Part shown: one piece after another, positions 43,219-53,100 of the stretch
Position numbering within the stretch: the first letter of the stretch is position 1
How the letters are laid out: the number at the start of each line of letters is the position of its first letter
Source of the DNA: Pleurocapsa sp. PCC 7319
Lineage (GTDB): Bacteria; Cyanobacteriota; Cyanobacteriia; Cyanobacteriales; Xenococcaceae
Reading direction: 5' to 3'
NCBI RefSeq assembly: GCF_000332195.1
Contig: NZ_KB235922.1
Location: 2,256,211-2,320,210 of the forward strand
DNA: 64,000 bases
Notes under the pieces: model-generated
What the model saw: only the letters and a program-made list of their open reading frames with translations
Told to the model about the DNA's origin: nothing
Database searches by the model: none
Made by a program: the position numbers and the translations under genes

Positions 43219-44679
43219 ATGTCTCGTGACTATTTAGCTCCCAAAAACGATTCTGACTTTGTAAGTTCAAAAAGATGGCTAGCTTTAGGCATCTTGATGA
43301 TTGCCCAGTTTATGTATATTGCTGACCTTACTATTGTTCTTATCGCTGTTCCTGCTATACAAAAAGAGTTGAAAGCAGACTTTGCTGCAGTTCAATGGAT
43401 TACTGCTGGTTACGCTTTATCATATGCTGTTGCTCTAATTACTGGTGGACGCTTAGGCGACATCTTTGGACGCAAACGAATTTTCATATACGGATTGGGA
43501 GGTTTTAGTATAGCTTCCACCATGTGTGGTTTGGCTTTGACTTCTAATTTCTTAATTGCTTCTAGAATTTTTCAAGGATTGACGGTAGCCTTAATGATGC
43601 CTCAAGTTTTATCTATTATTCAATTAAGTTTTCCTTCATCAGATGAGCGTTCTACGGCATTCGGAATATTTAGCGCAGTCTCTGGTGTTAGCGGGACAGC
43701 TAGTATACCGTTATGTAGTCTCCTCATTCAAACGGATTTACTTAATTTGGGATGGCGCTCTCTCTTTTTAATTAATCTTCCACTAGGTCTTTTAGCATTA
43801 CTTGCTTCTCCTCTTATTCGCGAGTCGCGTTCTCCAGTACCACTTAAAGTGGATTGGATAGGAGTAACAATGGTTTCAGTTGGACTTTTTACATTTATTT
43901 ATCCATTAGTGGGTGGGCGAAAATCAGGATGGTCATTATGGATATTTCTTTGTTTAGTCTTCGCAGTGCTCATTTTAATTTTCTTTGTTTATTATCAACT
44001 GTATCTTTCAAAGCAAAAAAAATCCCCTCTTATTGAGCTTTCATTATTTAAAAATTATAGTTTTGTAGTTGGGATATTGATTACACTTGTTATGTATTTA
44101 GGAATGTTTTCATTCTATCTGATAATGACAGTTTACTTGCAATCTGGATTGCAATTAACTGTTATGCAAGCTGGTCTGGTCTTTACACCTTTGGCAATCA
44201 CTATTTTTATTGCAGCAGTCGCTTCTATGAAATTAGAGCGTTATCTTGGTAGTCGACTTGTCATTGTTGGAACCGCAATTATGGCAGTGAGCATGCTGTT
44301 ATTTAATGCTATCGTTCATCAACTTGCTGTATCTCCACCAATTGCTGAACTGATGATTGCAATGTCGGTATTCGGCATTGGTCAAGGACTGGCAGTTCCT
44401 ACCTTACTGAACTCTACATTAGCAAAAGTAAGAGAAACAGAAGCCGGTTCAGCTTCTGGAATACTAACTACTGTGCAGCAAATCTCTAATGCTTTTGGTG
44501 TAGCAGTAGTTGGTATTGTTTTCTTTGGAATTCTTGATTCTACTTCCTCCGAACTTAATCTTCAACAATACAACAGAGCGCTTTTTGCTTCGCTACTATG
44601 CAATTTTAGCCTTTTAACATTGGCATTTTTACTTTCTTTTTTTCTACAACGTTATTTATCTACAAAAAGAACAATTTGA
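43219..44679 (+). CDS. MFS drug exporter, DHA2 (EmrB/QacA) family
   Basis: 486 residues with about 14 membrane helices. It shows the loop 2-3 motif GGRLGDIFGRKRIF, the TM1 motif DLTIVLIAVPAIQ and the TM5 antiporter motif region (FSAVSGVSGTASIPLCSLL). The family exports amphipathic compounds in exchange for protons. Within the cluster the likely cargo is the lipopeptide product, giving export and self-protection. A GAGGGAAA ribosome site precedes the ATG. Confidence 0.9.
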   Translation: MSRDYLAPKNDSDFVSSKRWLALGILMIAQFMYIADLTIVLIAVPAIQKELKADFAAVQWITAGYALSYAVALITGGRLGDIFGRKRIFIYGLGGFSIASTMCGLALTSNFLIASRIFQGLTVALMMPQVLSIIQLSFPSSDERSTAFGIFSAVSGVSGTASIPLCSLLIQTDLLNLGWRSLFLINLPLGLLALLASPLIRESRSPVPLKVDWIGVTMVSVGLFTFIYPLVGGRKSGWSLWIFLCLVFAVLILIFFVYYQLYLSKQKKSPLIELSLFKNYSFVVGILITLVMYLGMFSFYLIMTVYLQSGLQLTVMQAGLVFTPLAITIFIAAVASMKLERYLGSRLVIVGTAIMAVSMLLFNAIVHQLAVSPPIAELMIAMSVFGIGQGLAVPTLLNSTLAKVRETEAGSASGILTTVQQISNAFGVAVVGIVFFGILDSTSSELNLQQYNRALFASLLCNFSLLTLAFLLSFFLQRYLSTKRTI

Positions 44680-44872
44680 TAAAAGTGAATACGTAATATA
44701 TGCTAACTATTCAAGACATTTTATTAGTCTAGTTTATAGCAATTTAGATAGACTTTAAAAAGTTGTTTTTTCATTATTATCGATTGCAAATTCTTTTCAA
44801 AGTAAAACTCATACTTATGCTATACATGGCTACAAGCTCTATATCGCACTATTTTGCTTGTATCCCAAATTT

Positions 44873-46564
44873 ATGAATATTATGTATAAAAGCTCCATTG
44901 AACAAAACAAAGTTTCCCCATATACTACAAGTTTCTTATCCAAAAACAAAAATTATCTAGATCTTCAACGTAAGATTTGTGCAAATCCTGAGCAGACTTT
45001 CTTTAATACGTTTGTTGACATACTTGCTCAATCCAGATCCACTTTATTTGGTAAAGATCATAAGCTATCTAGCTGTAGAAATATAAATGACTTCAGAAGA
45101 GCTGTTCCAATTAGACAGTATACAGATTTTGAACACTATATCAATCAAATCATTGATGGTTACAATGGGGTGTTAACTGAAAGTGCCCCACTAGCTTTTT
45201 ATCAAACTTCTGGAACTTCTGGAAAAGCCAAGTATATTCCTGTGACTAGACATTGGCGTGAAAAATACAGAGGTCCTGCTTTATATGCTCAATGGGGATT
45301 GTACTTCGAGGGATTAAAAAATGTAACGATTTCTAGAAACTCGGTTTTAGATTTATCGTGGAAACGTTGCCAAGCAAGATTGTATGCTGGAGCTATACCA
45401 AGGTATAGTATTACTCAAAGACCAGCGAGCCTCGGAAATAGCGATTGGATGCCTCCTTGGTATGATGAAGAGTGGTTTGTCAGCGATAACGATGAAAAAT
45501 TTAAAGAAGTTGCCAAGCAAAAGTATTTGCTCAACCTATCGGACTCAGATGTTAAAATTATTGTTTCTGTTAATCCAAGCCGCTTGACTGCTTTAGCAGA
45601 GGTTCTTGCTGATAATACTGAATGGATTATTTCTAAGCTATACGAACGGCCTAGCACTAGAAGCAAAGCCAAACTTTTAAACAATATTGTACAATCTACT
45701 CAGCATCCTTTGCGACCAAATAATCTCTGGCCTAATCTATCACTTATTTCTTGTTGGAATTCTGCTTCAGCAAGATTTTATCAGCCATGGCTACAGGAGC
45801 TTTATCCAGAAGTTAACCTTATTCCTTTTTCTACAACCTCTACAGAAGGTATTGTTACCATTCCAGTAGATTATCACTCTAGCGCAGGTCCTCTGGCTGT
45901 AAATCAAGGTATTCACGAATTTATAGAGGTGAAGGATATGTCTGATTCTTCAGCGGTTTGTCCCTCTTCAGAAACTTTATTGTACAAAGAGCTTGAAATG
46001 GGAAAAACTTATCGTTTGGTAATGTCTCAAGCAAATGGACTTTGTCGGCTAGATATGGCTGATGCTTATAAGGTAATTGGCTGGGTAGGTAAATCTCCCC
46101 GTTTAGAATTTGTAGGCAGAGTCGGTTTTCATAGCTCATTTACAGGTGAAAAATTATCAGAGGATAATATTTACTCAGCAGTAACTACTGCGTTTCAGAG
46201 AACTCTAAACACAGAGACTATTATATTGCCTATGTTTACGTGTGTTCCTGTATGGGATAGACCTCCAGGTTATACACTCGCAGTTGAGTGGAGTGACTCT
46301 TACAAAGATTATTCAATAGAGAAATTCAGCTTTTTAGTGGAGAAAGCTATGCAAGAAATAAACTGCGAATATGCTCATAAAAGGCATACTTGTCGTTTGC
46401 GAAAAATAAAAGTACTTCCCATTAAAGAAAAATCATTTAATAAAATTGCAGATGAACTTAGTAGGCAGGGAACTTCAATATCACAAGTAAAACATCATTG
46501 GTTGCAAAAAGATGGCAATATACTTAGTTTGGTTCAACAACTTGATCTTGGTTTAGGGTGGTAA
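44873..46564 (+). CDS. GH3-family acyl-acid-amido synthetase-like enzyme
   Basis: About 563 residues from the ATG at 44873; the frame opens at a TTG at 44858. ANL-superfamily nucleotide motifs of the GH3 type are visible: FYQTSGTSGKAKYIPVT (phosphate loop), FSTTSTEGIVTIPVD (motif II) and YRLVMSQANGLCRLDMAD (motif III). Plant GH3 enzymes adenylate a small acid and join it to an amino acid. Bacterial members are less studied. Here it may form an amide with a small acid or release the product, since no thioesterase domain is present in the megasynthase. The family is clear, the substrate unknown. Confidence 0.85.
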   Translation: MNIMYKSSIEQNKVSPYTTSFLSKNKNYLDLQRKICANPEQTFFNTFVDILAQSRSTLFGKDHKLSSCRNINDFRRAVPIRQYTDFEHYINQIIDGYNGVLTESAPLAFYQTSGTSGKAKYIPVTRHWREKYRGPALYAQWGLYFEGLKNVTISRNSVLDLSWKRCQARLYAGAIPRYSITQRPASLGNSDWMPPWYDEEWFVSDNDEKFKEVAKQKYLLNLSDSDVKIIVSVNPSRLTALAEVLADNTEWIISKLYERPSTRSKAKLLNNIVQSTQHPLRPNNLWPNLSLISCWNSASARFYQPWLQELYPEVNLIPFSTTSTEGIVTIPVDYHSSAGPLAVNQGIHEFIEVKDMSDSSAVCPSSETLLYKELEMGKTYRLVMSQANGLCRLDMADAYKVIGWVGKSPRLEFVGRVGFHSSFTGEKLSEDNIYSAVTTAFQRTLNTETIILPMFTCVPVWDRPPGYTLAVEWSDSYKDYSIEKFSFLVEKAMQEINCEYAHKRHTCRLRKIKVLPIKEKSFNKIADELSRQGTSISQVKHHWLQKDGNILSLVQQLDLGLGW

Positions 46565-46910
46565 ACATTTTTGAATTTTATTTTGCAACTAAATTTTCTA
46601 TAAGAACACGGTATACTGCGCTTTTCACATGAGTAGACCACAATAATTAAATTCTAAAAAAGCTAAGAGTTAATAGCTACGAACCAATTAATGAGTGAAT
46701 ATAGTCTATTCAATTGAAAACGGCTGTAAGTTATTTAGAATGAGAATACTTAAAGTTTAAAATCATTGATACCCCATAGGAAAATAGAAAAAACATAATT
46801 TTCTACTGTTTAGATTAAGCCATGTCGAGCCATAAATCTTTGTCTAGATACTCCATTACAAATGTTCCTTTAGTTTTGAGTGAAAATACAGCAATTCTCA
46901 ATTTTAAAAT
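46565..46910. other. Gene-free gap with a trace of an IS630 end
   Basis: At 46621-46644 the stretch CTTTTCACATGAGTAGACCA closely matches the end of the IS630-type element near 63722-63743. No other feature was seen; the promoter of the A-PCP gene should lie here. Confidence 0.35.
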
Positions 46911-48704
46911 ATGTCTATAAATTATAAAAGTGATATCAAATCTAATTCTAAAACTTGCTGTTCGATTTTACATGAGCCTTTCGAACAGCAAGTTTTAAAA
47001 TCACCGAATGCAGTTGCCATAATCTTTGAAAAAGAGAGACTCACATATAAAGAGTTGGATGTCAAAGCAAATCAACTGGCACATTATCTACAAGCTTTAG
47101 GGGTAAAACCAGGAATGTTTGTTGGAATATTTCTGGATCGCTCTTTTGATTTAGCAATCAGCATTTTAGGAATATTAAAAGCTGGTGGAGTTTGTGTACC
47201 AATGGACATCAAAGATCCTGAAGAACGATTGCGTTCTATATTAGCTGATTGTAAAGCTTATGTAGTATTAACAAATTATCGCTATCTCGAAATGTTACCT
47301 AATAGCATTACAAATGTAGTGTCTGTGGATGAAATTCGGGAAACCGTGGCAAAAGAAAAAAAGAGCTTATTAATCAGAAAAGTAACCTCAGAGGATCTGG
47401 CTTTTGTTTTTTATACTTCAGGTTCAACGGGAATTCCTAAAGGTGCAATGCTTTCTCACCAAGCTTGCAGCAATGGGCATGCTTGGGCACAGACAACTCT
47501 CAACTTGACTATGGAAGATAGGATACTGTTTAAAGCATCTGTTTTTGCAGGTCTGGTAAAAGAATTTTTCCTTTTGTTGGGAATTGGAGGAGCAGTAGTT
47601 ATAGTTCCATCCGCACATCAAAAAGATAGCTCTCGCCTAGTTAAACTAATTGCTACACAAAATGTTACAGTCATTTCAATTACTCCTTCTCAATTGCAAA
47701 CACTTATTGAAGAAGATTTACTTCAAAACTGTAGTAAATTAAAGCATGTAATGTGCAGTGCAGAACCTCTGAATCCTAAACTTCAAAGGTTCTTTTTAAA
47801 ATCTCAAAATCCAAAACTACACAACACATATGGAGTAACTGAAACTGGACCATATGCAGCTTTTATGTCATGTGAACGAGAGCAGGATCCTGTGCCTATT
47901 GGAAAAGCAATAAGTGATGTACAAATTTATATTCTCGATTCCAACCTTCAACATTCACCCGTTGAAGTCCCTGGTGAAATATATATTGGCGGCAAAGGAT
48001 TATCTAAAGGCTATCTTAACAAACCAAAACTAACAAATGAAAAATTTGTTTTTAACCCATTTAGCAACAAATCCAGAGATCGTCTATACAAAACTGGAGA
48101 TATAGGTCGTTATTTGGGTGACGGCAATATTGAGTTAATGGGGCGAGTAGATCGCCAGGTTAAAATTCGTGGTTTTCGTATAGAATTAGGAGAAATTGAA
48201 TCTGTAATTACTAAACACCATGCTATTAAACAGGTTGCAGTAGTAATGAGAAAAGATGCTTCGATCAAAAATTATCTAGTCGCTTATGCTGTTCTGCACA
48301 AGGAGCAAAGCTGCGAATTTTCTGAATTACGTCGCTATCTCAATCACAAACTACCCGCTTATATGATTCCCACTACATTTACCATACTAGATTTTATACC
48401 TTTAACTTCAAGCGGTAAAGTAGATATAGATGCTTTACCTGTTCCAGACAGAACTGACAATAATATAAACAATTTTTTTATGGCTCCTCGTGATTCTATT
48501 GAAATAGAATTGGTAAAGCTTTGGAAAGAGCTGTTAAATGTTAAGCGGGTAAGTACTAAAGATGACTTTTTTGATTTAGGAGGACATTCTTTGCTTGCAA
48601 TGAGATTATTTACTCAAATCAAGAAAAAATTTGGAAAAAATATACCTTTAATTGCAATTTACCAGGCATCTACTATAGAAGAAATAGCTAAACTTATTCG
48701 TTAG
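46911..48704 (+). CDS. Stand-alone NRPS adenylation-PCP protein
   Basis: 597 residues: an adenylation domain (about 20-515) with core motifs LTYKELD (A1-like), LKAGGVCVPMD (A2), FVFYTSGSTGIPKGAML (A3), NTYGVTETGPY (A5), GEIYIGGKGLSKGYL (A6), YKTGDIGR (A7), GRVDRQVKIRGFRIELGEIE (A8) and SSGKVDIDALP (A10). The C-terminal carrier has DDFFDLGGHSLLAMRL with the arm-bearing Ser. In A4 the usual FD is FA (FKASVFAGLVKEFF), so the Asp that holds an alpha-amino group is missing. The substrate may lack a normal alpha-amino group (aryl, keto, hydroxy or beta-amino acid). It would feed the C domain of the megasynthase. Confidence 0.9.
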   Translation: MSINYKSDIKSNSKTCCSILHEPFEQQVLKSPNAVAIIFEKERLTYKELDVKANQLAHYLQALGVKPGMFVGIFLDRSFDLAISILGILKAGGVCVPMDIKDPEERLRSILADCKAYVVLTNYRYLEMLPNSITNVVSVDEIRETVAKEKKSLLIRKVTSEDLAFVFYTSGSTGIPKGAMLSHQACSNGHAWAQTTLNLTMEDRILFKASVFAGLVKEFFLLLGIGGAVVIVPSAHQKDSSRLVKLIATQNVTVISITPSQLQTLIEEDLLQNCSKLKHVMCSAEPLNPKLQRFFLKSQNPKLHNTYGVTETGPYAAFMSCEREQDPVPIGKAISDVQIYILDSNLQHSPVEVPGEIYIGGKGLSKGYLNKPKLTNEKFVFNPFSNKSRDRLYKTGDIGRYLGDGNIELMGRVDRQVKIRGFRIELGEIESVITKHHAIKQVAVVMRKDASIKNYLVAYAVLHKEQSCEFSELRRYLNHKLPAYMIPTTFTILDFIPLTSSGKVDIDALPVPDRTDNNINNFFMAPRDSIEIELVKLWKELLNVKRVSTKDDFFDLGGHSLLAMRLFTQIKKKFGKNIPLIAIYQASTIEEIAKLIR

Positions 48705-48875
48705 GAATGAAATATTCAACATACTTCATAAAGCGTTTGATGTAATATAAAGCTTTTTCATCTTGATAGATTTAATTTAAATCACAAGTATATTATTTTG
48801 TAAAACTGATAAGTAATCAAACTTTATGTTTTGCATCTGTTTAGTTTCTGTATATTTTACAAGGAAGAATTATTT

Positions 48876-49511
48876 ATGAATGTGTATGAAGAGAATAAAA
48901 TCATAGAGAAGGCTGTGGACGTTATCAAAAATAGAGGTGTAGTAATTTTGCCTGCTGATACAGTATATGGAATATTTGGAGGTTTGTTTTTTCCAAATGC
49001 TGTTGAGAGAGTTTACAAAATCAAGGGCAGAGAAAGGCACAAGCCTTTTGGCATATGCTGCACTAATACAAATGTTCAAGATTTATCTAATCTAAATCCG
49101 ACTGCAAGAATATTAATGGATCATTTTTGGCCAGGTCCTCTTTCTATTATTCTAAACAAAAAAAAGGTTATTCCAAAATTATTTACAGATAATCCAACAG
49201 TTTTGCTGCTTTCACCTAAAAATAGAATATTATCTGAAGTCGTAAAACGTTCTTCAATTCCAATATTTTCTACTACTTGTAATTTTTCTGGAGATGAAGA
49301 AATAACAGAATCTAGATTGCTTCATCCTTTTAAAAATTTAGTTGATTTTATTGGCACAGTTGATAACTTTCCTTTCCATTTGAAAGTATCTACTATTGTG
49401 AATTGCGTTCAACAACCACCAAAAGTAGTTCGCTGTGGAGCAATCGAAATTCAGCAAATTAGAAATATTATTCCTACAGTAGAGAAAGATTTAGATCTAT
49501 TAATTAGATGA
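48876..49511 (+). CDS. YrdC/Sua5-like threonylcarbamoyl-AMP synthase-fold protein
   Basis: About 211 residues from the ATG at 48876, which has AAGGAAGAA before it; a TTG at 48831 would add 15 residues. The YrdC fold is shown by GVVILPADTVYGIFGG, YKIKGRERHKPFGICC, FWPGPLSIIL and IFSTTCNFSGDEEIT. The C-terminal Sua5 domain is absent. Household YrdC makes threonylcarbamoyl-AMP for tRNA. Inside a biosynthetic cluster a YrdC domain may instead transfer a carbamoyl group, as in TobZ/HypF-type enzymes. It could also be a resistance copy. The role is inferred from context. Confidence 0.75.
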   Translation: MNVYEENKIIEKAVDVIKNRGVVILPADTVYGIFGGLFFPNAVERVYKIKGRERHKPFGICCTNTNVQDLSNLNPTARILMDHFWPGPLSIILNKKKVIPKLFTDNPTVLLLSPKNRILSEVVKRSSIPIFSTTCNFSGDEEITESRLLHPFKNLVDFIGTVDNFPFHLKVSTIVNCVQQPPKVVRCGAIEIQQIRNIIPTVEKDLDLLIR

Positions 49512-49628
49512 TTTTTAAAATAATGAATAGCCTTTTTCTACGTGACTATTTTTCTATAAAAATGCCGAAATATGCATTAGACTTGTCCGAAAAATAAATT
49601 TGTGAGAAAAAGACGGTAGAAAAAGTTA

Positions 49629-50110
49629 TTGAAAGTTACCGTCTTGATAAATCCAATATATTATATCGAACAATATCCAGAGAGAACAACTATAATTTTC
49701 GGAATCGATTATCAAAAATGGAAGCAACTACTAAAAAAAGCGATCACTTGCTATAAGCAGCAACAAAAAAAACTTGAATTAAAGAAAGTGAGAATTAGTA
49801 CTCCAGAAGGAGGAAGAAAACCAATTCTCAGTTAAGAAGAAGAGAAATTTATTGTCTTAACAACTAGCAAAGTTTTCGACCTCTCAAGGATTTATTGGAG
49901 ACAAAACTTATCTCGGCGCATCTAATACTATGACTCCTACTAAAAAGCCCCCTAAAAGAGAATTAACCCCAGAACAAAAGTCAGAAAACAAACAAATATC
50001 AAAGCAACGAATTTTTATTGAACACTTGATTCGTCGGTTAAAAATTTTTCGGCTTGCAGTGGATAAATACCGTGAATTCTAATTATATACGTGCGCTCTT
50101 ACTTTGAAGA
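49629..50110 (+). pseudogene. Remnant of an IS5-family (DDE_Tnp_4 type) transposase
   Basis: A 5' piece (49629-49835: KVTVLINPIYYIEQYPERTT ... EGGRKPILS) and 3' pieces in other frames (GDKTYLGAS-like at about 49897, TPTKKPPKRELTPEQKSENK, then QRIFIEHLIRRLKIFRLAVD) match the start and end of such a transposase, with the catalytic middle lost. An inverted repeat AGACGGTA...TACCGTCT (49611-49644) overlaps the start. The remnant fills the gap before the megasynthase. Confidence 0.6.
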
Positions 50111-50177
50111 ACAATAATGGTTGAGGTAAAGAGGTAGTACAAATTTTAAATCTATACTTTTGTAATAAAGCAACACT

Positions 50178-53100
50178 ATGGTTGAGTACCTACTAGATAT
50201 CCTCGGAAACAGAGCACAACATCAGTCCGAGCAACAAGCATATATTTTTCTTCAAGATGGAGAAACGGAGAAACAAAGTATTACCTATCAAGAATTAGAT
50301 CGACAAGCAAAGGCAGTCGCCTCTATTCTGCAATCCTGGAAAGGAGAGCGTGCTTTGTTAATGTATCCCTCAGGGTTAGAATTTATTACAGCATTCTTCG
50401 GCTGTTTGTATGCTGGAGTAATAGCAGTTCCAGTTTATCCACCTCGGCGTAATAGAAATTTGTCTCGATTGCTATCGATTGTTAACGATGCTCAAGCTGG
50501 GATAGTGCTGACAACTACGTCGATCTTAAAAAATATCGATCAAAGATGGGAAAAGCAGCCCGAATTAGCTCAATTAAAGCTAATAGCTACAGATACGTTA
50601 ACGTCTGATTCACAAGCAAAGTTTACAGTCCAATCAGTAAATTCAAAAGCTTTAGCATTCTTGCAATATACCTCTGGTTCTACTGGGACACCAAAAGGAG
50701 TAATGGTAAGCCATGAAAATATCATTCATAACCAGCAGTTAATCCAGCAAGCTTTTGGTCACAATAAGAAAACAATTTTTGTAGGTTGGTTGCCTTTATT
50801 TCACGATATGGGATTAATCGGTAATGTGATTCAGCCAATGTACTTGGGAATTCCATGTATTCTGATGCCTCCAGCGGCATTCCTTCAGAAGCCGATTCGT
50901 TGGTTACAAGCTATTTCTAAGTATCGAGCAACTACTAGTGGTGGTCCTAATTTTGCTTATGATTTATGTGTGAACAAAATTCGACCAGAGGAATTAGTTC
51001 ATCTTGACTTAAGGAGTTGGGATTTAGCCTTTAATGGCGCAGAACCAGTACGAGCAGAAACTCTGAAAAACTTTGCTCATAAATTTGCTGCCTGTGGCTT
51101 CAGAGCTAGTGCTTTTTATCCTTGCTATGGAATGGCAGAAAGTACGTTATTAGCTACAGGTGGAAACAAGCATCAAAAAGCAGTAATTCGTGAAGTTAAA
51201 GCTGAGGATATTAAAAAAAATTTGGTGGTGAATAGTGAGAGTTTATCACCAGGAAGCCGAGAGTTTGTAGGATGTGGCTATTCTCGCTTGGGCACAAAAG
51301 TTGTTATTGTTAATCAAGATTCGCTAACCTCTTGTGAAATGGGGAAAATAGGGGAAATCTGGCTGTCTGGTGATAGCATTGCTGCTGGGTATTGGAATCT
51401 TTTAGAAGCAACTCAAGAAACTTTTCAAGCTTATCTCCAGGATACGGGAGAAGGACCTTTTTTACGGACGGGCGACCTAGGATTTTTAGATAATAAGGAG
51501 TTGTTTGTTACAGGAAGACTAAAAGATTTAATTATTATTAGAGGTCAAAATCATTACCCTCAAGATATTGAAATAACTGTAGAAAAAAGTCATCCAGCTC
51601 TTCGCAAAAATAGTAGCGCGGCGTTTACTATAAATGTCGCAGATGGCGAAGGTTTAGTTGTTGTTTGTGAAATAGAACGAACTTACCTCCGCAAGCTCAA
51701 TCCAGATGATATTGTGAGAGAACTCAAAATTGCTATCTCAATAGAACACGAGTTGGATCTACATGGTGTTATGTTATTGAAACCAGGCAGCATTCCTAAA
51801 ACTTCTAGTGGGAAAATTCAAAGGCGTGTTTGTAAAACAAGATTTTTAGAAAGCAAATTGAATAATGTGATCTGGAAATGGCTAGATAATAACCAGCAGC
51901 TTTCCATTGAACCTTCGTCGAATAGTTCAGCTAAATTCGCTCCAGAACACTCCCAAACTACTGCAGAAATAGAAATTTGGTTGTTAAGTAAAATTGCTAA
52001 AATGCAGCAAATACCAATAGAAAGTGTTGATTTGCAACAACCGTTAGCTGTCTATGGTTTAAATTCAGTTAAGGCAGTCACTATTGCAGCTGAATTAGGC
52101 GAGTGGTTAAGCATAGAAGTTGAGCCTACTATTGCTTATGACTATCCTAGTATTCGGGCATTAGCTAAGCATCTAGGGAAACAAAATTATCCCGATCATG
52201 CTTTACCTGCAACAACAAATTTTCAACCGAAGCATGAAACAATTGCGATTATTGGTAAGGGTTGTCGTCTTCCAAAAGCTGAGAACCCTGAAGCTTTTTG
52301 GTCTTTATTGCGAACAGGTCGAGATGCTATCTCGCGAGTTCCAGTTTCGCGATGGGATTCTGATAATGAGTGGGGAGGGTTTTTAGATCGAGTTAACCAG
52401 TTTGATCCTCAATTTTTTAATATTTCTCCACGCGAAGCTAACAATATAGATCCGCAACAGAGATTATTGTTAGAAGTTGGTTGGGAAGCATTAGAAAACG
52501 CTGGATTAGTAGCAGAAAAACTCGCTGGAAGTCGGAGCGGTATCTTTATTGGTATTAGTAGTGGAGACTATGCTAAATTAGCTGAAAATCTTCATACTAC
52601 AGAGGCTTACTATGGCACTGGTAACGCACTAAGTGTCGCAGCTAATCGATTATCTTATTTCTTAGATTGGCATGGTCCAAGCTGGGCGGTAGATACAGCC
52701 TGTTCGTCGTCATTAGTAGCAGTTCACCAAGCTTGTCAAAGTTTGTTGCTAGGGGAATGCAATTTGGCTTTAGCTGGCGGCGTAAATTTGATATTAAGCC
52801 CTCAATTGACTATGACTTTTTCTGATGCGAAAATGATGGCAGCAGATGGTCGTTGTAAGACTTTTGATGCTGAAGCAGATGGTTATGTGAGATCGGAAGG
52901 ATGTGGAGTGGTCGTCCTCAAGAGGCTATCTGATGCAATAGCTGACGGAGACAATATTCAGGCGGTCATTCGCGGTTCTGCCGTCAATCATGATGGTCTA
53001 ACCAATGGACTGACTGCGCCAAATGGCAATTATCAGCAAGAGGTAATTCGCCTAGCATTAGCTCAAGCGGGAGTACGACCAAATCAAATTAGTTATGTGG

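Noticed and set aside
49611-49644. Inverted repeat AGACGGTA/TACCGTCT as a terminator
   Set aside because: The loop is long and no T-run follows; it overlaps the start of a transposase remnant.
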